The notes under the pieces: generated by a model
What the model saw: only the letters and a program-made list of their open reading frames with translations
What the model was told of the DNA's origin: nothing
Databases searched by the model: none
In this document: piece after piece, positions 56,666 to 64,000 of the stretch
How positions within the stretch are numbered: position 1 is the stretch's first letter
How the letters are laid out: each line of letters starts with the position of its first letter
Made by a program: the position numbers and the translations under genes
Origin: Endothia cerciana
Lineage: Eukaryota > Ascomycota > Sordariomycetes > Diaporthales > Cryphonectriaceae
Assembly: GCA_026119935.1 (NCBI GenBank)
Contig: JALRMH010000060.1
Coordinates: 154,908-218,907, forward strand
DNA length: 64,000 nt
Direction: 5' to 3'

Positions 56666-57719
56666 CATGTTGTCTAGCTGTAGAGATAAGAGCAAGCGGC
56701 TCAAGAAGGGCGTCTGAATCAGATTCGATCAACTATCCTCTAGATACTTGGTATTGCTGGCCAGAGTGCTTTCCAGAACACTCACTCACCCGACAGCGCC
56801 ACATCATCAAGAATGAGGACGTCTGGTGAGGTACCGCAATTAAGGAATCCTTGGTCGAACTTCCCCTAGGGAGATCAAAACCAAGAAGAGGAAGAAGAAG
56901 AAAAGAAGAAAAAAAATATTTTTTAATATTTTAAAGAATCTCATGTAAGGCTGTCCTACTTACTATGTAGGACCTATGTAACTCAATGTCCCACACATCT
57001 CATCTTGTCCTCCCAGAGGTCAATACGAGGATAAGACGCGCCGAGCTGAACACCGGCAGTCAGCAGCCACGCCGGGATCACATCAGAAGCTTCATCATAT
57101 CAGACAAAGACGCTGCGCACCGGTCAGTGATCGCCATCTCGAAGATCCAAATACTGGAAAAAGAGATGACAGGGGCTGAGTGGCTCTGGCCTGGCCGTCT
57201 AGCCGTCTCCCCTGGCTGCACCTCTTCCGTTGGTCTTCCCGAGGGAATGCCCTCCGGGCCTGCAGACAAGATCTTTATTTGACGCAGTATTATTAAACAT
57301 GGGAGGGATCACCACAAGGGGAGGAGGAAGAAGAAGAAGAAGAAGAGAGGAAAAAAAAAAGAAAAGACTACATTTGACGCACGCCCTTGGGGCAGAGGTG
57401 ACCTAAATCTTATGCTCAGGATCTTGGGTGTGCGGGCCCCTCCTCCCCCGTTATTTTTGGTAACGCCGCACGGGGGTATTCCGCATATTGAGTACGGACG
57501 TACATAGTATTATATCCGGCTGGGGCGGTTACAGTAAACCTCGGCCCGTCTGCTCGGCGAACGACAACCTGAAATAGGATCCTCCAGAAGCCGGCGGACC
57601 AGCACTGCATCCTCCCTGGCTGCGCAACGACCCTCTTCCTTTCCTATCATAGAACACAATTATCCCCGGATCAGCCGGCCCAGCCTCGTCCTAGATCCCT
57701 TAAGTTCACCTGGTCCGAC

Positions 57720-57801
57720 ATGGACATTAACTCCCTCTTCAGCGTCAAGGTGAGTCAAGCCCCCCGGGTGACTGTCACCCGACCGCCGAGACGTGGATGT
57801 C

Positions 57802-57850
<49 letters not shown>

Positions 57851-59309
57851 GCCTCGAAAGGGACAACCGCGCGGCGTCTTACTCTCTCTCTCTTTCCGAA
57901 AGGAAAGATGACGGCCGCGGCCGTGGCGGGAAACAAGTAGTCCCCCGCCGCGTACGCGTCTCACGAGTGATCCTTATACCTTACCTAATCCCCTTCTTGT
58001 CTGTTGGTTGGCCCTCGGGCAGCCCGTGGCCCAAGCAAAGCTTACATACCGGACCCTGACCTGAACCTGGCTGACCTTGGAAACCCAAACGACGACAAAC
58101 AGGGCAAGGTGGTGCTCGTCACGGGCGGGGCAAAGGGCATCGGGCGCATGATCTCGGAGGGCTTCGTGGCGAATGGGGCCAAGGTCTACATCTCGTCCCG
58201 AGACGGCAAGGCCTGCGAGGAGGCCGCGGCGGAGCTCACCGCCCTGGGTGCGTGTTTGCGAAACGGGGCCCGGCCGTCTGGCCCGGCCTCATTCTGTGTC
58301 GTCCTCGCCCGCCGTCTTTTTTTCTTATCACCTTGTTCCCCAGGAGGGCTTCCGGGCCCTCGTGCTCCCGCCGCGGGTGTCGATGGGATCCTCTTTGTCT
58401 CGTCAGCACCAACAGGCATAACCCCCTCCGGTGAGAGCCGGGGGTGGAAGGGAGGAGGGGGAGGGGGAGGGGGAGGGGAAGTTACAACCAGACCCGCTGC
58501 CCAGAAATCCTTTTCTTCTTCTTTTCTTCTTCTTCTTCCTCTTCTTCTTCTTCCGTACTGACAGGTTCTCCCCCCCCCCCCCTCCGCAGGAAGGCCGTCC
58601 GGAGGCAGCGCGATCGCCCTCCCCGCGGACCTGCAGTCCCTCGAGGCGTGCAGGGCCCTCGCCGCCGAGCTGGACCGCCGCGAGGGCGGCGCCCGGGGCC
58701 TGCACGTGCTGGTCAACAACTCGGGCGCGGCCTGGGGCGAGCCCTTCGACACGCACCCGGACCACGCCTGGACCAAGCTCCTGACGCTGAACCTGCAGCG
58801 CGTCTTCACGCTGACGCAGCTCCTCGCGCCGCTCCTCGAGAGGGCCGGGCGGGGGGCCGGGGCGGGGGGCCCGGCGCGGGTGATCAACATCGGCAGCATC
58901 GACGCGATCCGGGTGCCCGCGGTCGAGAACTACGCCTACAGCGCGAGCAAGGCCGGGCTGCACCAGCTGACGCGGACGTCCGCCGTGGCCCTGGGCCCGC
59001 GCGGCATCACCGTCAACACCCTCGCGTGCGGGCCGTTCCCCAGCCGGATGATGAGGGCCGTGCTGGACGCCGCGGGCGGGGCGCTGGCCGAGGCGAGCCC
59101 GGTGGGCCGCATCGGGACGCCGCAGGACGCCGCCGGCGCGTGCCTGTTCCTGTGCGGGAGGGCCGGGTGAGGTCCCCCCACCCCCCTGGCCGTCCCCCTG
59201 CTTTCCGCGACGACGACGCACCGCTGACAACCTCCGCCCCCGTAGTGCCTTTGTCAACGGCGCGACGCTCACCCTGGACGGGGGCCTACACCTGCTGTCC
59301 AAGCTGTGA
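57720..59309 (+). CDS. Short-chain dehydrogenase/reductase, 3-oxoacyl-ACP reductase-like
   Basis: Four exons: 57720-57749, 58103-58247, 58590-59166 and 59246-59309, giving 271 residues. The joins are SVK-GKVVLVTGG, TALG-GRPSGGSA and RAG-AFVNGA. Rossmann signature TGGAKGIG (17-24), NNSG, then INIGSIDAIRV with the catalytic Ser, YSASKAGLHQL (Tyr and Lys), and TLACGPFPSRMM. The C-terminal GRIGTPQDAAGACLFL and LDGGLHLL are typical of this NAD(P)(H) family. The fungal group (start MDINSLFSVKGK) is often annotated as rhamnolipid or 3-oxoacyl-ACP reductase-like; the substrate is unknown. Introns 1 and 2 are long (353 and 342 bases). Intron 1 contains a (CAGA)~13 microsatellite, and intron 2 a GGGGGA/CTT-rich stretch. 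All junctions follow GT-AG. Neighbours are the peptide-precursor-like gene and the isomerase remnant. Confidence 0.88.
57750..58102 (+). other. Intron 1 of SDR gene with (CAGA)n microsatellite
   Basis: 353 bases, GTGAGT...AAACAG. The (CAGA)n run is at 57801-57851. It joins a 10-codon first exon to the Rossmann strand. Confidence 0.75.
58248..58589 (+). other. Intron 2 of SDR gene
   Basis: 342 bases, GTGCGT...CCGCAG, with a GGGGGA repeat, a TTC-rich tract and a C14-like run just before the acceptor. Confidence 0.75.
59167..59245 (+). other. Intron 3 of SDR gene
   Basis: 79 bases, GTGAGG...CCGTAG. It restores GAFVNGATLTLDGG. Confidence 0.82.
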
Positions 59310-60474
59310 GGCCGGGGCGCACGGTGGGAGCATAATCGTGTGTGTACCGGGGCGTCCCTTTGACGGTCTTTCTTGATTAACTCGACTTGGTAGCGCACTT
59401 TTAAGATGGTTCTTGTGTATACAATAGAGAGTCCATCCCCCTATCCAGTACCTAGCCCCCCCTCCCCCCCTCTTCCCGCCGACCTCAGGCCTTCCTTTCC
59501 CGCCCATGCATGACCTCCGACCCGGAGCCTTTGTCTGACCGTATATCTATGTTAAGCCAAGAAGGGAACACAAGACGACCTCTGGCTAGTTGGGGCCGGG
59601 AATGGCCTACCCACCACCCTCTTTGTCCACCGGGTCTATGGAAGCCCCCAGGAAACGGCGAATAAACTGATAGAGAAAAATGTACCACGTAAGTCAACAA
59701 CAGATATTAGGCGCAGGGAAACACAGAGACGGGGTTTGGGGGGGGGGGGTGAGGGGGGAAAGAAGAGGAAGGAGAAAGAAGAAAAGAAAAAAAACCCAGA
59801 GGAGGGATATCATTTGAGGCCCCGGTACCAACTCCGTGCGCCTGCCCTGCCTTCCATCCTAGATATGCTATTCGTGCTACCCCGACCATGCGCCTTTTTG
59901 CTGTCCGCCCACCTCGGGCCGCATCCTCCATGGTCCCCCGGTGGCAACCAACCCCCCGTTGTCCATAGGTCCTCACATTTGGTCCCAACACTGACAAGAC
60001 CGAGCCGGCATCTGGAAGGGGGGGATATGAGGGGCCGCGGGGTTCGGGATGTCGGCAGACCGCCCTAGGACTTTTTTCCTCCCCCCCCCTCCCGGTACGG
60101 AGAGCGTCCGGTCCGAGGCGCATGGAATGCACTCCCCAGGTGTTGCCAAGGGTTCCAAGGCCCTAACGAGCTGCGGGCGTGGTTTGTTCGCAGATGCAAG
60201 GACCAAACTCAAAAAAACCAACCCCGCCGCGTTCCCCTCTCTCCCAAGCATTGCGAGGCGGGTGCGCGGACCACCCTGTCCCGAGGGACAGGCGGCTCCC
60301 CTCACCCCCCCCCCCCGGAGCCCCTGCAAACTGTAGAGCAATACCACCACCACCACCACCACCACCACGACTCATCAGACACTTATTGTTGTTGTTTCCC
60401 ATCCGGTTCGAGCGGGCGGGCTCTGGTGCTGCACAGGCCATTCTCCCGCCCCAGCCCACGGGCGGGGGGGGGGC
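59310..60474. other. Intergenic with G/C homopolymers and (ACC)n
   Basis: No gene seen. A G10 run lies near 59740, a C12 run near 60307, and an (ACC)n run at 60342-60368. Confidence 0.55.
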
Positions 60475-60811
60475 CTATGACAGGCCGACGTTCTCGAGGT
60501 CCCGGATCATGACTGCCATCTGCGCGCGCTTGGCCGCCTCGGCGACCAGCGTGAAGTCTTTGAGGAACGCATCGGTCGAGGGCGCCTTCGTGTCTCGGGG
60601 CGCAGGGGGTGGGACGGCGCTGAAGCCCTCGTTCTGCGCCTGTGGCCAGCAGCTCGCGGCGGGCTGAACCTGCTGGTGGGTTGGCGACGACAGCGGGGCG
60701 TCCATCTCTTCTGCCTCTGCGGGTTGCGGTCTCCTTGGTAGGTGGGTTCGGGAGAGGTAGATGAGATAAGGGCGGTGGGCAGGTCTGACCACGTAGGCGA
60801 GACCGTCGCTC
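60475..60811 (-). CDS. 3' exon of a small unrecognised protein (partial model)
   Basis: After a plausible acceptor (CTTATACAG, ending at 60812) the frame reads SDGLAYVVRPAHRPYLIYL, a basic Pro-rich middle, then DAFLKDFTLVAEAAKRAQMAVMI and stops with RDLENVGLS. The end looks like a conserved amphipathic helix and differs from the low-complexity frames nearby. No start codon lies in this frame upstream of M at 60705, so at least one more 5' exon would be needed, and I cannot place it. If translation began at 60705, the product would be 76 residues. No domain is recognised. A nuclear or regulatory tail is only a guess, so none is assigned. Confidence 0.4.
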
Positions 60812-61130
60812 CTGTATAAGGAAGGGGAAAGTAATGAAGAATAGCCGAATCCCCCCTCCGTCGTATGTAGGCAGCCGAGGTGAGGTGTGGAGGCCGCGCG
60901 TGTGCGCTAGTGGGCTGCAGCTGGCGGGCCCCTAAGAAAGAAAAAAAAAATTTAAAAAAAGAACAAGGCTGCAGGGCGGCGAGGCCTGTTGCAGGTAGCC
61001 GGAATGGTAGATTGGTTTGCGGCGGCGGCGGCGGCGGCGCGGATCAACGATGGCGATGGCGATGGCGATGACCGTGACGATAGCTGAACTGGACGGGTGT
61101 GTCGGGACGGCAGATGAGGGAGGGCAGACG

Positions 61131-61205
61131 AGGACGTGAGGTGACGTGAGGTGAGGTGACGTGAGGTGACGTGAGGTGAGTCGAGCCGAGGCGAGGCGAG
61201 GCGAG
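61131..61205 (+). repeat. GACGTGAGGT minisatellite merging into GAGGC units
   Basis: Imperfect decamer copies of GACGTGAGGT/GAGGTGAGGT, followed by GAGGC-like units. Confidence 0.85.
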
Positions 61206-61599
61206 ATGGGGGTTGTGGAGTAGTGGGCGGGAGGAGACAAAGCAAGGCACGCGAGGTCTCGGGCGGAAGGGAGAAGAGGTAGGCAGAAGGCAGAAGCGGT
61301 GTGGTCTGTCTGGTCTGGATCGGATCCGGCTGGATTTGGGCTGTTGGAGTTCGGCACCAGATATATTTTGGGTTACTGGTTGGAGAGGGGGGAGAGGGAG
61401 GGTAGTCCTTGTTCTCATTTAAAGAGATCCACGGGTCGAGTCCAGTATCGGTGTTCCCTCAAGCACAACACAAGTTGGGGGGGGGGGCCCTCTTTCTGCT
61501 CCAAATGTGCCCCAGGTCCTCTGCCGTCTGGCGATAGGGATGACGATAATAACTGAGATTTATGGACTGGAACGAGAAAAAAAGGCGAGGCCGCGAGAG

Positions 61600-61694
61600 G
61601 AAGAGGGAGGGAGAGAGACAGAGGGAGACAGAGAGAGACACAGAGAGAGACAGAGAGAGACACAGAGAGAGACAGAGACAGAGACAGAGAGAGG
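61600..61694 (+). repeat. AGAGAC/GAGACA purine-rich repeat
   Basis: About 95 bases of imperfect AGAGACAG units. Confidence 0.88.
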
Positions 61695-62930
61695 TCGAGG
61701 TGGATACTCGGGATGCTGTGGATGATCAGGCTGCGTTGGGTCGAGGCTGGTTGGTGTGGTGGCTTGACTTGACGACGATGCCCCTCGAGTCAGATTTTCT
61801 ACTCGTCGTCTTCCCCTGGCGGAGTGTCCTCCGTGTTGCCCCGTAGGATGTGGTATATTGATGCTGGGCAGCCTGCAGGGCAACCTAAAAAGAAGTTGAG
61901 CAGACGAATTTACCTGGGTGGATGCCTGCCTCCCCGCCCTGAGAGGCGCCAGGCCCCCCCCCCCCCCGCGGGCCAGCAGGGGCCCCCAGGGCACCACTAT
62001 GGAAAAGAAAAACCCAGTACGGGGTACCGGAAGGGGTGAGCACGGATCTGGCCCCTAACAGGAGGTACAACGGATCGGCGGGGCTGACAGCCGTACAGGG
62101 CGATCGGGGCGCGGGACGGCCGAGGATCTGCGTGTGGGGCCCCGCGTTGAAGGTACCTGCTGTTTGCCGAGTTAGCACCGAGTGAGTGAGTACTGTGGTG
62201 CTATGTACTGTACTACACGTGCTCAGTGGTACCATGATAATTAACCGCACCGCTGGGCAGAGCCCCACATGCACATCTCTCACGGCCTGTCTGCTCGCTC
62301 CACGGCGTCGCTACGGCACCGCATCATTCGAGGGCGAGAGGCCTGATCACCCCGTCAGCCCATCTTCCTCCCTCCCCTTTCCTGCTCAGGGATCTGCGAT
62401 GGTGGTGGCATGCAGCACGCCGCCCGTTGACCGTCCCCATCCCGCGCTCGATCAACCCGAGGCCCAGGAGATGAGAAAGAGGACAGCAGCGGAAATGTAG
62501 CCCCACCTACATAACCTGCCATGGCGCTTGTCTCGTCCCGTTCGGCTGCCCCAACCCGCTAGGGCGTGGAGAGAGAGGCCCTCGGGTTGGGAAGAGGGGG
62601 GGATGACGTTTCCGGCCCTTCAGAGGAGGCGGAGGGCGACAAAGGGCGAGCGATAGGGCGGCGGCGGCGGCGGCGGCGGCGCTAGGAACATGGATGGATA
62701 CATACCATCATCCTACTACCTTATGGTACGCATAGTATTAAACAAGGGCACGGCGACTAGTTTTATACGGCGGGATATCTCGGAAGGGGACCCTGCGTGT
62801 GCTGCCCCGCAGAGGGAGACGGACTGGGCCACGCCTCACCCTCTTGAGAACGCTGCGTGAGAGACAGAGAGAGGGCTCTCAGAGATCTTAAGAGAATCGG
62901 GGGATGCGGTCAGGGATATTTCGCCGAGGG

Positions 62931-62960
62931 CAGGGCAGGGCAGGGCAGGGCAGGGCAGGG
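62931..62960 (+). repeat. (CAGGG)6 pentanucleotide repeat
   Basis: Six exact units. It is not the fungal telomere repeat TTAGGG. Confidence 0.92.
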
Positions 62961-63936
62961 TCATGTCGGCTCGAGTCGTGTTGTTGGACCCTGAACTGCA
63001 TGGACGGTGATAATCCCTCAGGTGGTTTTTTTTTCTTTCCTCACCTCCCCTTTCCTCGGTCCGACTGAGGGTCTGCCAGGGTCCAGGCGTGTCTGGGCCT
63101 GAACCCGCCTGCAGCTATCCTACCGCGGTAGCTATCAAGGACCCCCAGGGCCCTGAACACGCAGGCCCTCTGGGGCACGGGATCATGCCATGAGTACTAG
63201 CTAGTACAGACCGTAGACGCCAAGCGGGTGAGCCGTACTGTGTGTGCCTCATGAGCTGGGGATGACGATCCGTACTCCTCAGTGCCATACTTCCCAGTAC
63301 ATCCCATCCCCTCCCAGTTGGTCTTGCACAGGGCCAAGGTGGTGTGTTTCCCGGGGTCTCTGCGTCACCGCATCACGTACCGTTCCAGCCGCCACGCCAC
63401 GATAGAGGGAAGTGCAGGTGCATACATAATGCAGACGACGCAGGTGCAGGTGCAGAATGCGGTGGGGAGAACCGGGTAAAACCTCGCCGCATGCCTCGGC
63501 GGCCCGGCATCCCCTTCTCTACTATCGTCCTAAGTACGGACGTACATACTATGGTACCAGGTACGTACCTTTCCTCCCCTCCCTCCCCCCAACACAACCC
63601 CCCACCTGCAGAGCTACCCAGCCCCAACCCTAAACCAGCCGCTGCTGTAGCCTCGCGCGACGTCAGCCAGTCCTCAGCCTCGCCGTTGCATTTTTTTTAT
63701 TTTTATTTTTTATCCTTTTCACAAACCGTGCACCCGTCGGCACGGAGACGGCGTCACACACACACAACAGGAAGCTGATCTGACCCTGACCGGTCTACTT
63801 AGACCCTGCGCTCCTCTTGTCAGACCTGCACACGACACAGCTTTCCAACCCCACCCCCATTTTTCCTCTCTTTCTCTGGCACGCCCCCCACGACCAGACC
63901 GCCGTTGTCCGACAGCCGGAAGGGGGGGCGCGGGGG

Positions 63937-63937
<1 letters not shown>

Positions 63938-64000
<63 letters not shown>
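63938..64000 (+). repeat. Terminal G63 homopolymer
   Basis: Bases 63938-64000 are all G and touch the window edge. This is more likely a sequencing or assembly end artefact than biology. Confidence 0.95.

Larger units (their letters stand above)
54967..57719. other. 2.75 kb intergenic region
   Basis: No supportable gene. It has a T28 tract, (GT)n at about 55712-55735, (GA)n at 56630-56661, and A/GAA-rich tracts near 56880-56935 and 57315-57365. A GTACGGACGTAC element lies at about 57492-57503. Confidence 0.5.
60812..64000. other. Repeat-rich region to window end
   Basis: No gene supported. It holds a (GCG)n tract near 61020-61040, GATGGC repeats (about 61050-61075), a minisatellite at 61131-61205, an AGAGAC-type tract (61600-61694), (GGC)n (62657-62682), (CAGGG)6 (62931-62960) and a terminal G63 run. 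Confidence 0.5.

Noticed and set aside
62931..62960. Telomeric repeat
   Set aside because: The unit is CAGGG, not TTAGGG, with only six copies inside non-terminal sequence.

Overview
This window is nuclear DNA from a filamentous ascomycete (Pezizomycotina, most likely Sordariomycetes). The genes are split by short GT-AG introns (about 56-350 bases). Recognisable families are typical of this group: a HET-domain protein, ApsA/Num1, Pom1-type DYRK kinase, RasB, Pex24/DysF peroxin, and a tRNA-Gln with a small intron after the anticodon. Coding regions are GC-rich. Intergenic DNA is unusually rich in microsatellites and G/C homopolymers, and the window ends in 63 consecutive G, which looks like an assembly or contig-end artefact.

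Layout. 1-2679: 3' two-thirds of 5-oxoprolinase (+). 2979-4474: decayed SRPK-type kinase pseudogene (+), followed by a small AT-rich block. 5285-7252: HET-domain protein with coiled coil and two C-terminal membrane segments (+). 8252-12639: Pom1-like DYRK kinase (-). 16006-17561: Pex28/29-type peroxin (+), tail to tail with 17767-18744, an OTU2/OTUD6-type deubiquitinase (-). 20343-24647: ApsA/Num1-type cortical anchor (-). 24.6-31.2 kb: no supportable gene. 31193-33153: four-exon, six-TM membrane protein (-), divergent from 33977-34795, a type II haloacid dehalogenase-like protein (+). 34.8-41.3 kb: no supportable gene. 41349-42299: RasB/Ras-2 GTPase (+). 46676-46758: tRNA-Gln (-). 49462-50568: thiol-methyltransferase-like gene broken by one TAG (-). 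51544-51888: HCCA-isomerase-like protein with a large internal deletion (-). 52723-54966: secreted, cysteine-free, Kex2-site-punctuated repeat protein (-). 57720-59309: four-exon SDR (+). 60475-60811: 3' exon of an unrecognised small protein (-). The remainder is repeat-rich and non-coding as far as can be seen.

The first half is mainly conserved housekeeping and cell-polarity genes: DYRK polarity kinase, nuclear-migration anchor and, further on, the Ras GTPase. The 49-59 kb part looks accessory. A multi-unit secreted peptide precursor sits among enzymes that are broken (methyltransferase), internally shortened (isomerase) or intact (SDR). The precursor is the most interesting item: 8 KR-D(D/G)QP units, several of nearly fixed length (4 x 65 and 2 x 46 residues), and near-identical neighbouring units. 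It belongs to the broad class of Kex2-processed repeat proteins, but I recognise no family that predicts its mature products.
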